Shown here one piece after another: positions 8,273 to 16,576 of a stretch of 64,000 nucleotides of DNA. Made by a program: the position numbers and the translations under genes. The stretch lies in NCBI RefSeq assembly GCF_900106035.1, contig NZ_FNUC01000003.1, positions 2,907,501-2,971,500 of the forward strand, written 5' to 3'. The stretch comes from Jiangella alba. Lineage in GTDB: Bacteria; Actinomycetota; Actinomycetes; Jiangellales; Jiangellaceae. The notes beneath the pieces were generated by a model that was not told where the DNA came from, ran no database searches, and saw only the letters and a list, made by a program, of their open reading frames with translations. Each line of letters opens with the position of its first letter. Positions within the stretch are counted from its first letter, which is position 1.

Positions 8273-9324
8273 CCGCCGCGCTGCTGACCGGACCGGCCCA
8301 GCTGCTCGACGTCGCGCCCGGCGCCCGGCGGCTGTTCCATCTCCCCGTCGCCCGGCGCGCCTCGGGCGAGGACCTGCGCATCGCCGTCCACGTCGCCCGC
8401 GGCGCGGCCGGCGACGGGCCGGTGCTCGGGCTGGTGGGCGCCGTGCACGGCGACGCGATCTTCGGCTCGCACATCATCCGGCTGGCGATGGAGCGGCTCG
8501 ACCTCGCCGGGCTGGCCGGCACCGTCGTCGCCGTCCCCGTCGCCAACCCGGTCGCGTTCGAGTCCGGCACCCGGACCACCGGGCAGGGCTGGAACACCGA
8601 CATGAACAACCTCAACCGGGTCTTCCCCGGCGCCGCCGACGGCTGGGTGACGCAGCAGCTGGCGGCCGCGCTGTCGGAGAACGTGCTCGGCCGGCTGGAC
8701 GCGCTGATCGACTACCACTGCGGCGCGAACACGTCGATCAACTACACGCTGGTCAGCGGCGACTCCACGCCGGAGCAGAAACGCGCGTTCGACTTCAACC
8801 GGCTGATGGGCTGTGACTTCATCTACGTGCACGACGTCAACCCGTACTCCGGCACCATCACCGGCTACGCGGCCGAGCAGGGCGTGCTGTGCGTCGTCGC
8901 CGAGCAGGGCGGCAACGTGCTGCCCGACGGCTTCGACGAGCTGGCGCTGACCCGCATCGACAACTACCTCAAGGCGCTGGGCATGATCGACGGCGAGCCG
9001 GTGCTGCCGGAGCGCCAGCTGGTCATGCGCGGCGGGCGGACGTTGCAGCGCGTGGTGCACGGCGGCCTGTTCTACCCGGCGGTCGGCATCGAGGCGCTGT
9101 CGGCGACGGTGCCGGGCGGCACCGTGCTCGGCCGCGTGGTCGACCCGCACTCGTTCGAGGTGCTGCAGACCATCACGGCGCCGTACGAGCGGTCCGCGCT
9201 GTTCCAGATGCGGCCGTCGTTCGGCCAGGTGAACCCCGGCGACTACGCCTACATCATCGGCGACGCGACGCAGGCCGCCGAGCTGCCCCGGCTGACCGAC
9301 TGGAGGTTCCCACTGCCGGCCTGA
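8269..9324 (+). CDS. AstE/AspA-family deacylase, paralogue 2
   Basis: A 351-residue protein clearly paralogous along its whole length to the deacylase at 54-1091 (shared blocks include PVANPVAFESGTR, TGQGWNTDMNN, RVFPG, IDYHC, VAEQGGNV). The zinc motif again reads H60-G-D-A63 instead of HxxE. Start GTG at 8269 overlaps the amidohydrolase stop by 4 bp. Having one copy on each arm of the divergent locus, both with the same altered motif, suggests either two related substrates or a two-step deacylation, possibly as a hetero-oligomer (inference). Last gene of the operon; a strong palindrome follows 13 bp after the stop. Confidence 0.85.
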   Translation: MTAALLTGPAQLLDVAPGARRLFHLPVARRASGEDLRIAVHVARGAAGDGPVLGLVGAVHGDAIFGSHIIRLAMERLDLAGLAGTVVAVPVANPVAFESGTRTTGQGWNTDMNNLNRVFPGAADGWVTQQLAAALSENVLGRLDALIDYHCGANTSINYTLVSGDSTPEQKRAFDFNRLMGCDFIYVHDVNPYSGTITGYAAEQGVLCVVAEQGGNVLPDGFDELALTRIDNYLKALGMIDGEPVLPERQLVMRGGRTLQRVVHGGLFYPAVGIEALSATVPGGTVLGRVVDPHSFEVLQTITAPYERSALFQMRPSFGQVNPGDYAYIIGDATQAAELPRLTDWRFPLPA

Positions 9325-9337
9325 CGACCCGGGCCTC

Positions 9338-9393
9338 CCATGATCATCAACCTTTTGAGCTGTCATGACAGCTCAAAAGGTTGATGATCATGG
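9338..9393. terminator. 56-bp perfect palindrome between convergent operons
   Basis: A perfect 28+28 inverted repeat centred at 9365/9366, running from CCATGATCATC to GATGATCATGG. It is markedly AT-rich against its surroundings and has T4 and A4 runs within its arms. It sits between the deacylase stop (9324) and the convergent transporter gene, whose stop codon (9388-9390) lies inside the right arm. It probably acts as a bidirectional terminator. A decayed copy is at 28493-28537. Confidence 0.75.
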
Positions 9394-10380
9394 AACCGGG
9401 GCGAGCAGGTGGCAGCGGGCGAACCCGTCGCCGGCCGGGTGCGGCGCCGGCTCGGTCTCGTCGCAGACCGGGCCGATCCGCACCGGGCAGCGGGTGTGGA
9501 ACGAGCACCCCGGCGGCGGGTCCTCCGGCCGCGGCGGTTCGCCCTGCAGGACGATCCGGTGGCGCCGCTCCGCCAGCCGGACCGCCGGCGCCGCCGACTC
9601 CAGCGCCTGCGTGTACGGGTGCCGCGGCGCCGCGAACACCGCGTCGGTCGCCCCGGTCTCCATCACCTCGCCGAGGTAGAGGACGGCGACCCGCTCGCAG
9701 AAGAACCGCACCACGCCGAGGTCGTGCGAGATGAATAGGAACGCGGTGCCGAGCTCCTCGCGCAGGTCGGTGAGCAGGTTGAGGATCTGCGCCTGCACCG
9801 AGACGTCCAGCGCCGACACCGGCTCGTCGGCGACGATCAGGCGCGGCCCGGCCGCGATCGCCCGGGCGATGCCGACCCGCTGGCACTGCCCGCCGGAGAG
9901 CTGGTGCGGGTACAGCTCCGCCACCCGCGACGGCAGCCCCACGCGGTCGAGCAGCCGCGCGACCTCGGCCCGTCCGGCCGGCAGCCCGTGGGTGCGCAGC
10001 GGCTCGGCGACGGTGCGGTGGATCGGCAGCCGCGGGTTCAGCGACGCCCGCGGGTCCTGGAAGATCATCTGCACGTCCCGCGACAGCGCCCGGCGGCGCC
10101 GCTCGGACGCGTCGGCCATCTCGGCCCCGAGCAGCCGCAGCGACCCGCCGGTCGGGCGCAGCAGCCCGGCGACGATGCGGGCCAGCGTCGACTTGCCGCT
10201 GCCGCTCTCACCGACCAGCCCGACCGACGCGCCCGCGCCGACGCTGAGGTCGACGCCGCGCAGGGCCTGCACCTCGCCACCCCCGCCGCGCAGCCGGAAC
10301 GTCCGGGTCAGCCCGGACGCCGCCAGCACCGGCGGGTCCGCCACCGGGGTACCCACCGCCACCGCCGCCGACTCCGTCAT
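9388..10380 (-). CDS. Peptide ABC transporter ATP-binding protein (DppF/OppF-like)
   Basis: A 330-residue ATPase with Walker A GESGSGKS, signature LSGGQCQR, Walker B LIVADEP and a C-terminal oligopeptide-transporter domain with the cysteine pattern CSFHTRCP. The ATG at 10380 overlaps the stop of the preceding ATPase (ATGA). It is the last gene of a five-gene leftward transporter operon, and its stop codon is inside the 56-bp palindrome. Second ATPase half of a Dpp/Opp-type importer. Confidence 0.92.
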   Translation of the reverse strand: MTESAAVAVGTPVADPPVLAASGLTRTFRLRGGGGEVQALRGVDLSVGAGASVGLVGESGSGKSTLARIVAGLLRPTGGSLRLLGAEMADASERRRRALSRDVQMIFQDPRASLNPRLPIHRTVAEPLRTHGLPAGRAEVARLLDRVGLPSRVAELYPHQLSGGQCQRVGIARAIAAGPRLIVADEPVSALDVSVQAQILNLLTDLREELGTAFLFISHDLGVVRFFCERVAVLYLGEVMETGATDAVFAAPRHPYTQALESAAPAVRLAERRHRIVLQGEPPRPEDPPPGCSFHTRCPVRIGPVCDETEPAPHPAGDGFARCHLLAPVP

Positions 10381-11363
10381 CGTGCCTCCTCCACCAGTCC
10401 GGTCCGGGGCGACGGCAGCTCGCCGGCGCGCAGGCAGGCGACGCCGTCGACCAGCCGCGGGTCGGTCGTCCGGCAGGCGTCGACGGCGTACGCGCAGCGC
10501 GGCGCGAACCGGCAGCCGGCCGGCATCGCGTCGATGCCCGGCACGCTGCCCGGCACCGTGGCCAGCCGGTCGGCGCCCTGCCCCATCGTCGCCAGGCACT
10601 CGACCAGCGCCCGGGTGTACGGGTGCCCGGGCGCCGACAGCACCCGGTCGACCGTCCCGGTCTCGACCACCCGCCCGGCGTACATGACGTAGACCCGCTG
10701 GCAGAACTCCGCGACCAGCCCGAGGTCGTGCGAGATGAACAGCATCGCCATGCCCTCGTCGCGGACGAGGTCGCGCAGCAGGTCCATGATCTGCGCCTGG
10801 ACGGTGGTGTCCAGCGCCGTCGTCGGCTCGTCGGCCACGAGGAGCCGCGGCTCGCAGGACAGCGCCATCGCGATGAGCACCCGCTGCCGCATGCCGCCGG
10901 ACAACTCGAACGGGTAGGACCGTGCGACCCGGTCCGGCGCCGGAATGCCGACCCGGGCCAGCAGCTCCAGCACCCGGGCCCGCCGCGCCCGCCGGTCCAG
11001 CGCGGTGTGCGCCTTGAGCACGTCACCCAGTTGGTTCCCGACCGGCAGCACCGGGTTCAGCGCGGTGAGCGGGTCCTGGAAGATCATCGCGACGTCCCGC
11101 CCCCGCAGCGGGCGCAGGCCGGCGCCGTTGGCGAGATCGTGCGACGTGCCGCCGAGCGTGACGGTGCCGCGGGCGGTCAGCCCGGGCGCCAGCAGGCCGA
11201 GCAGCGAGTACGCCGTCACGGACTTGCCGCACCCGCTCTCCCCCACCAGCGCCACCGCCTCGCCCGGCGCGACGGTGACGTCGACGCCGTCGACGGCGCG
11301 CAGGGCGGGGTCGGAGCGCAGCGAGACGACCAGGTGGTCGAGGGTCAGCAGCGGCGCGTTCAT
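10377..11363 (-). CDS. Peptide ABC transporter ATP-binding protein (DppD/OppD-like)
   Basis: A 328-residue ATPase with GESGCGKS, LSGGMRQR, LLVADEP and the C-terminal cysteine cluster CRFAPRCAYAVDAC characteristic of OppD/DppD (iron-sulfur binding in some members). ATG at 11363 overlaps the stop of the DppC-like permease by 4 bp. Works with the gene at 9388. Confidence 0.92.
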   Translation of the reverse strand: MNAPLLTLDHLVVSLRSDPALRAVDGVDVTVAPGEAVALVGESGCGKSVTAYSLLGLLAPGLTARGTVTLGGTSHDLANGAGLRPLRGRDVAMIFQDPLTALNPVLPVGNQLGDVLKAHTALDRRARRARVLELLARVGIPAPDRVARSYPFELSGGMRQRVLIAMALSCEPRLLVADEPTTALDTTVQAQIMDLLRDLVRDEGMAMLFISHDLGLVAEFCQRVYVMYAGRVVETGTVDRVLSAPGHPYTRALVECLATMGQGADRLATVPGSVPGIDAMPAGCRFAPRCAYAVDACRTTDPRLVDGVACLRAGELPSPRTGLVEEAR

Positions 11364-12229
11364 CGGGACCTCCGCGGGTCGGCGGCGTCGCGCAGCCCGT
11401 CGCCGGCGAACAGCAGCGCCATCAGCAGCACCGCGATCACCACGCCGGGCGCGACCGCGAGCGCCGGTGCCTCCAGGGTGTAGTTCGCGCCCTCGGCCAG
11501 CATGTTGCCCAGCGACGCCGACGGCGGCTGCACGCCGAGGCCGACGAAGCTCAGCCCGGCCTCGCCGACGATGGCGAACGCGAAGATCAGCGTGAGCTGC
11601 ACCGTCGTCGCGCCGAGCACGTTGGGCAGCACGTGCCGCAGCACGATGCGCCACGGCCGCACGCCGGTGACCCGGGCGCTCTCGACGTACTCCTCCTGCC
11701 GCACCTGCAGCACGACGCTGCGCACCACCCGCGCGAGGTAGGCCCCGTAGCCGGCCACCAGCGCGATGATCGTGCTCTGCATGCCGGCGCCCATCGCGGC
11801 GATCAGCCCGAGCGCCAGCACCAGCGACGGCAGCGCCAGCCCGACGTCGATGACCCGCGCGACGACGACGTCCAGGGCGCCGCGTGCGTACCCGGCCAGC
11901 AGGCCCACCGGCAGCCCGATCAGCGCGACGCCGGCCGTCGTCGCCAGCCCGATGAACAGCGACGAGCGCAGCGCGTAGAACAGCCGGCTGAGCTGGTCGC
12001 GGCCGAAATCGTCGGTGCCCAGCACGTGGCCGCCGCCGGGCGGCTGCAGCGTGTTGCGCAGGTCCTGCGCGTTCGGCTCGTACGGCGCCAGCAGCGGCGC
12101 CGCGACGGCGGCCAGCACGAGCAGCGCGACGATCGCCCACGCGATCCGCTGCCCGGTGCTGCTGAGCAGCCGCCGCAGGAACGACGGACGGGGCGCCGCC
12201 ACCGCCTCGACGGTGTCAGACACGGCCAC
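11360..12229 (-). CDS. Peptide ABC transporter permease (DppC-like)
   Basis: A 289-residue permease with about six membrane segments, the N-terminal APYEPNAQD and LGTDDFGRDQLSR blocks of DppC/OppC proteins, and an EAA loop (YVESARVTGVRPWRIVLRHV). GTG start at 12229, overlapping the DppB-like gene by 14 bp. Confidence 0.92.
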   Translation of the reverse strand: MAVSDTVEAVAAPRPSFLRRLLSSTGQRIAWAIVALLVLAAVAAPLLAPYEPNAQDLRNTLQPPGGGHVLGTDDFGRDQLSRLFYALRSSLFIGLATTAGVALIGLPVGLLAGYARGALDVVVARVIDVGLALPSLVLALGLIAAMGAGMQSTIIALVAGYGAYLARVVRSVVLQVRQEEYVESARVTGVRPWRIVLRHVLPNVLGATTVQLTLIFAFAIVGEAGLSFVGLGVQPPSASLGNMLAEGANYTLEAPALAVAPGVVIAVLLMALLFAGDGLRDAADPRRSR

Positions 12230-13208
12230 GCGATCGCCTCACTCTCGGGTCGACGACGGCGTACACGACGTCCATCAGCAGGTTGACCGCCACGAAGATC
12301 ACGACGATGACGAGGATGCAGGCCTGCACCACCGGGTAGTCGCGCGACAGCACGCCCTGCACCACCAGCCGGCCCATGCCGGGCAGCGCGAACGCGTTCT
12401 CGACCAGCAGCGCGCCGCTCATCAGCGCACCGGCCTGGATGCCGAGGATGGTCAGCGTCGGCAGGAACGCGTTGCGCAGCGCGTACCGGCCGTACACCCG
12501 CCACTCCGGGATCCCGAAGGCCCGCGCGGTGCGCACGTAGTCCGAGCTCAGCGTCTCGACCAGCCCGGCCCGGTTGGTCTCGAACACCAGCGCCGCGAAC
12601 CCGGCGCCGAGCGCGATCGCGGGCAGGATCATGTGCACCAGGTGGTCGGTGAGGCTCTCCGACACCGGCACGTAGCCGAAGATCGGCAGGTACCCCTGGA
12701 ACAGGATGATCAGCAGCAGCGCCAGCCAGAAGCTGGGCACCGCGATGCCGGTCGATCCGACCAGCCGGGCGGCCCGGTCGGCGGCGGCGCCCTGCCAGCG
12801 GGCCGCCACCACGCTCAGCGGGATGGCCAGCGCGACGGCCAGCAGGAACGAGTAGGCCGACAGCTGCGCCGTCACCACCAGCCGGTCGCCCAGCAGGTCG
12901 GACACCCGCTCGCCGAGCACCAGCGAGGTGCCGAAGTCGCCGCGGAACGCCGCGCTGATCCAGTCCCAGTACTGCACCGGCAGCGGGTCGTCCAGGCCCA
13001 GCTCGCGCCGGGTCAGCTCGATCTGCTCGTCGGTGACGTTGCCGCCCGGCCCGGCCAGGATCCGGGCCGGATCACCGGGGATCAGCCGCATCAGCAGGAA
13101 GACCGCCGACGTCGCACCGACGGCGACCACCAGGGCCTGCAACAGGCTCAGCGCGACGCGCCCGGCCGTGCGGGCCGGGCGGCGCGCCGTCAGCTGGAGA
13201 GCCAACAC
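12216..13208 (-). CDS. Peptide ABC transporter permease (DppB-like)
   Basis: A permease of about 330 residues with the DppB landmarks MRLIPGDP, RRELGLDDPLPVQYWDWI and an EAA loop (YVRTARAFGIPEWRVYGRYALRN). The start is uncertain. GTG at 13208 and TTG at 13205 both overlap the binding-protein gene end and sit just behind a GGAGGG. A CTG at the overlap itself is also possible. Overlap with the upstream stop (13190) implies translational coupling. Confidence 0.88.
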   Translation of the reverse strand: MLALQLTARRPARTAGRVALSLLQALVVAVGATSAVFLLMRLIPGDPARILAGPGGNVTDEQIELTRRELGLDDPLPVQYWDWISAAFRGDFGTSLVLGERVSDLLGDRLVVTAQLSAYSFLLAVALAIPLSVVAARWQGAAADRAARLVGSTGIAVPSFWLALLLIILFQGYLPIFGYVPVSESLTDHLVHMILPAIALGAGFAALVFETNRAGLVETLSSDYVRTARAFGIPEWRVYGRYALRNAFLPTLTILGIQAGALMSGALLVENAFALPGMGRLVVQGVLSRDYPVVQACILVIVVIFVAVNLLMDVVYAVVDPRVRRSRGRV

Positions 13209-14782
13209 CCCTCCGTCGAGTGGGTGCCGCCGGCGTAGAACGTGAGGCCCTTGACGTTCGGGCTGGCCGCGATGATCTCCTTCGGCCACACGGTGAACGC
13301 GGCGTGCGCGTTCTCGGCGACGTTGCGGGCGATGTCGTGGTACATCTCGGCCCGGATGCCGGGGTCGCCCTCGGCGCGGGCCTGGTCCAGCAGCGAGTCC
13401 AGCTCGGGGTCGGCGAGGCCGAACACGTTGAGGTCGCCGCTGGAGTGCGCCAGCGGGTACAGCACCTCGTCGGGGTCGACGGTGCGGGTGGTCTGCCCGC
13501 TGTTGAACATGGTGAAGTCCTTGGCCGTGTAGATGAGGTCGGCCCACGAGCCGAAGTCCTGCTTCTCCAGCTTGATGTCCAGCCCGATCTCCTGCAGCTG
13601 GGCGGTCATCGCGTCGGCCTCGGAGCCCCACGGCGCCTGCGTGAACGAGTCGAACCGCACGGTCGCGCCGGTGTCGAAGCCGGACTGCTGCAGCCAGCGG
13701 CGGGCCTCGTCGGGCGCATAGCTCTGCGCGACGACGTCGGACAGGTCCTGGTAGGCGTCGCCGATGGCCGGCGAGAACGGGCCGCTGGCCGGCTCGGCGT
13801 AGCCGTTGTAGACGCCCTGCGCGATGCCCTCGCGGTCCAGCGCGGCGGAGAACGCGCGCCGCACGTCCGGGTTGTCGAACGGCGCCCGCGCCTGGTTGAA
13901 GGTCAGGTAGTTGAAGGTGTTGCCGACGAACTCGTGGATGACGACGCTGGGGTCGCGGGTGACCTGCCCGACCTGCGCGGGCACGACGCCGATGAGGTCG
14001 AACTCGCCGTTGAGGAAGGCCTGGATCTGAGTGCTGGTGGTCGGGATGATCGTGAACGTGATCGCGTCGAGGTGGTTGGTGCCGGCCCAGTAGCCGTCGA
14101 ACCGCTCGAGCCCGATCCGGTCGCCCGGCCGGTACTCGCTGAACTGGTAGGGCCCGGTGCCGACGGAGGCCTTGAACGGGTCGGTCTGCGCGTACTGCTC
14201 GACGGCCGTGGGCGACATCATCATCACCCGGCCGCGGCGCAGCGACCCGAGGAACGCGGCGGCCGGCTGGGCCAGCCGGAACTCGACCTGGTGGCCGCCG
14301 AGCACCGTCACCGACTCCAGGAACGGCGGCAGGTTCACCGCGTCGGACCCGGGTGCCATCAGCCGGTCGAAGTTCGCCTTGACGGCGGCCGCGTCGAACG
14401 GGGTGCCGTCGTGGAACTCGACGTCGGTGCGCAGGTCGAACACGTAGCGGGTGGGCTCGGGCTGCTCCCACGAGAGCGCCAGCTGCGGCACCACCTCGCC
14501 GTCGACCACCTCGACCAGCCCGTTGTACGCGAGCGTCGAGATGGCCGCGGTGCCGACCGAGCCGGCCGCCCGGGTGCCCATGTCGAAGGCGGGCGCGATC
14601 GGTTCCTGCGTCAGCGGGATGCGCAGCTCGCCGCCGCGCTGCGGGGTGCCCTCGTCGGTCGGCGCGCCCGCGCCCGCCGGACGTGATCCGCCGCCCCGGC
14701 CGCCGCACCCGGTCAGCGCGAGCGCGCCGGCGGCGGCCCCCGCGACCAGGACCTGCCGTCTCGTGAGGATGTGCTCGGCCAT
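13190..14782 (-). CDS. Peptide ABC transporter substrate-binding lipoprotein (family 5)
   Basis: A 530-residue DppA/OppA-type binding protein. The N-terminus has a twin-arginine motif (TRRQVLVAG) and a lipobox (LTGC), so it is probably a Tat-exported lipoprotein. The core contains the family-5 LALSWEQPEPTRYVFDLR and FHDGTPFDA blocks. ATG at 14782 is preferred to one at 14794 because GGGAGGG lies just upstream and it starts directly at the signal. First gene of the leftward transporter, divergent from the GntR regulator at 14919 across one operator. Confidence 0.9.
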   Translation of the reverse strand: MAEHILTRRQVLVAGAAAGALALTGCGGRGGGSRPAGAGAPTDEGTPQRGGELRIPLTQEPIAPAFDMGTRAAGSVGTAAISTLAYNGLVEVVDGEVVPQLALSWEQPEPTRYVFDLRTDVEFHDGTPFDAAAVKANFDRLMAPGSDAVNLPPFLESVTVLGGHQVEFRLAQPAAAFLGSLRRGRVMMMSPTAVEQYAQTDPFKASVGTGPYQFSEYRPGDRIGLERFDGYWAGTNHLDAITFTIIPTTSTQIQAFLNGEFDLIGVVPAQVGQVTRDPSVVIHEFVGNTFNYLTFNQARAPFDNPDVRRAFSAALDREGIAQGVYNGYAEPASGPFSPAIGDAYQDLSDVVAQSYAPDEARRWLQQSGFDTGATVRFDSFTQAPWGSEADAMTAQLQEIGLDIKLEKQDFGSWADLIYTAKDFTMFNSGQTTRTVDPDEVLYPLAHSSGDLNVFGLADPELDSLLDQARAEGDPGIRAEMYHDIARNVAENAHAAFTVWPKEIIAASPNVKGLTFYAGGTHSTEGCWLSS

Positions 14783-14821
14783 CGGCCCTCCCATACGTGC
14801 ACTCGACCCTTGCTCGGATGG

Positions 14822-14847
14822 GTTAGGTGTAATACCTTACGCCTAAC
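14822..14847. promoter_or_regulatory. 26-bp inverted-repeat operator between peptide transporter and GntR operon
   Basis: Arms GTTAGG and CCTAAC with inner GTAA and TTAC: 20 of 26 positions are symmetric, mismatches falling only at 7/20 and the central four. On the minus strand a perfect TTGACA (14854-14849) abuts it, so a bound protein would cover the transporter promoter. The regulator encoded at 14919 is the obvious candidate. Confidence 0.7.
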
Positions 14848-14918
14848 ATGTCAATGGTTGCGGACCTGACTACGGTGGAGGTCCCGATCACGATCAACGA
14901 CTTCGTCAGAGGCGGTTC

Positions 14919-15602
14919 ATGGCCACCGAAACCCCGCGGTTCGACGAACTGCCGCGCACGAAACTGCGCGACGCCGCGACGGACCAGATCAAGGCGCAGA
15001 TCATCGCCGGCACGCTCGAGCCCGGCGCGCTCTACTCGATCAGCACCATCTCCGAGCAGCTGCGGGTGTCGGCCACCCCGGTCCGCGAGGCGGTGCTCGA
15101 CCTCGCCAAGGACGGCCTGGTCGAGATGGTCCGCAACCGCGGGTTCCGGGTCCGCGTCCTCAGCGACAAGGACCTCGACGACATCGTCGAGCTGCGGCTG
15201 GCGCTCGAGGTCCCGGCGATGGAGCGGCTGGCGTCGCAGCGTCCGGCCCTCGACGTCGAGCCGCTGCGGTCGCCGGCCCGCGACCTCGTCCGGCTGGCCG
15301 AGGAGGGCGACATGGTCGGCTTCGTCGCCCTCGACCGGCAGTTCCACCTCGCGGTCACGGCGCTGCTGGGCAACGACCGCTACGTCGCGATGGTGGCGCT
15401 GCTGCGCGACCAGATGCGGCTGCTGGGCCTGTCCGGGCTGGAGGGCGACAGCCAGCTGGTCGCGTCGGCGCGCGAGCACGAGCAGCTGCTCGACCTCATC
15501 GCGGCCGGCGACGCCGACGGCACCCGGACGCTGATGACCCAGCACCTGCAGCACGCCCGGGGACTGTGGGCCGGCCGGCCCGAGGAGCCGGCCGATGACT
15601 GA
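14919..15602 (+). CDS. GntR-family regulator, FadR/FCD type
   Basis: A 227-residue regulator with an N-terminal winged helix (residues about 15-80, including EQLRVSATPVREAVLDLAKDGL) and a C-terminal FCD domain with an RQFHLAVTALLGN-type metal/ligand helix. AGAGGCGG precedes the ATG. It overlaps the next gene by 8 bp, so it is co-transcribed with the catabolic genes it probably controls, and it likely also governs the divergent peptide transporter via the operator at 14822. Confidence 0.92.
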   Translation: MATETPRFDELPRTKLRDAATDQIKAQIIAGTLEPGALYSISTISEQLRVSATPVREAVLDLAKDGLVEMVRNRGFRVRVLSDKDLDDIVELRLALEVPAMERLASQRPALDVEPLRSPARDLVRLAEEGDMVGFVALDRQFHLAVTALLGNDRYVAMVALLRDQMRLLGLSGLEGDSQLVASAREHEQLLDLIAAGDADGTRTLMTQHLQHARGLWAGRPEEPADD

Positions 15603-16551
15603 CCCCGCCGGCCCCGCGTACCTCGACCCCGCCGCCGTCCGTGCCGCCCTGACCATGGGCCAGGCGGTCGAGGCGCTCGGCCCGGCGCTGGCGGCCGTGG
15701 TGCGCGGCGAGCTGGACCAGCCGCCGCGGCTGGTGCTCGACGGCGGCCGGGTGCTGGTCATGGCCGCGACCCACGGCGGCACCGGCGACACCGTCGTCAA
15801 GACGGTCAGCGTCAGCCTCGACCACGGCGGCCGGGCGCCGGCCATCGCCGGCACCGTCCTGTGGCTCGACGGCGGCACCGGCCGGGCCGCGTTCACCGCC
15901 GACGGCGCCGAGATCACGGCCCTGCGCACCGGCGCGGTGGCCGGCCTCGCCACGTCGCTGCTGGCCGCGCCGGACGCCCGCCGGCTGACGGTGCTGGGCT
16001 CGGGCCGGCAGGCGGCCGCGCAGGTCGACGCGATGCTCGCGGTCCGCCCCATCGACGACGTCACGGTGTACAGCCGCACGCCCGCGCACGCGGCCGCGTT
16101 CGCCGGCGCGCTGACCCGCCGGGCCCCGGGCGTCGCCGTCCGCACCGAGGCCGACGCCGACGCCGCGGTGGCCGCCGCCGACGTCGTCTGCTGTGCCACG
16201 TCCGCCCGCGAGCCGCTGTTCCGCACGTCGTCGCTGCCCGAGCGGGTGCACGTCAACGCCGTCGGCTCGTTCCGGTCGGACATGAGCGAGCTGCCGCCGG
16301 ACCTGCTCACCACCGCGTCCGCCGTGGTCGTCGACGACGTCGCCGGCTGCCTGGACGAGTCCGGCGAGGTGGCCGCCGCGCTGCGGGCCGGCCTCGACCT
16401 CGCGGCGCTGCGCCCGCTCGGCGAGCTGGCCGCGGCGCCGTCCCACCCCACCCACTCCGGCCGCACCGTCTTCAAGTCGGTCGGCTGCGCCGCCCTCGAC
16501 TGGGCCGTCGCCGCCCGGCTGGCCGCCCGCGTCACCGCACCGCTGTCCTGA
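15595..16551 (+). CDS. Ornithine cyclodeaminase/mu-crystallin family protein
   Basis: A 318-residue NAD(P)-binding protein. The Rossmann segment LTVLGSGRQAAAQVDA and the preceding GAEITALRTGAVAGLA block are typical of the ornithine cyclodeaminase, mu-crystallin and alanine/ketimine reductase family. Members deaminate ornithine to proline or reduce cyclic imines such as pyrroline-carboxylate. The start overlaps the GntR gene by 8 bp. In an operon with a dipeptidase-like protein and a sarcosine-oxidase-like enzyme, a role in cyclic-imine or N-alkyl amino-acid metabolism fits (inference). Confidence 0.88.
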   Translation: MTDPAGPAYLDPAAVRAALTMGQAVEALGPALAAVVRGELDQPPRLVLDGGRVLVMAATHGGTGDTVVKTVSVSLDHGGRAPAIAGTVLWLDGGTGRAAFTADGAEITALRTGAVAGLATSLLAAPDARRLTVLGSGRQAAAQVDAMLAVRPIDDVTVYSRTPAHAAAFAGALTRRAPGVAVRTEADADAAVAAADVVCCATSAREPLFRTSSLPERVHVNAVGSFRSDMSELPPDLLTTASAVVVDDVAGCLDESGEVAAALRAGLDLAALRPLGELAAAPSHPTHSGRTVFKSVGCAALDWAVAARLAARVTAPLS

Positions 16552-16576
16552 CCCCCGCCCCCGTCCGGAGGTGTGC

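Noticed and set aside
54-9324. Ectoine-degradation locus (DoeB-like deacylase)
   Set aside because: The deacylases belong to the same superfamily as DoeB, but no DoeA-type ectoine hydrolase or diaminobutyrate enzymes are present.
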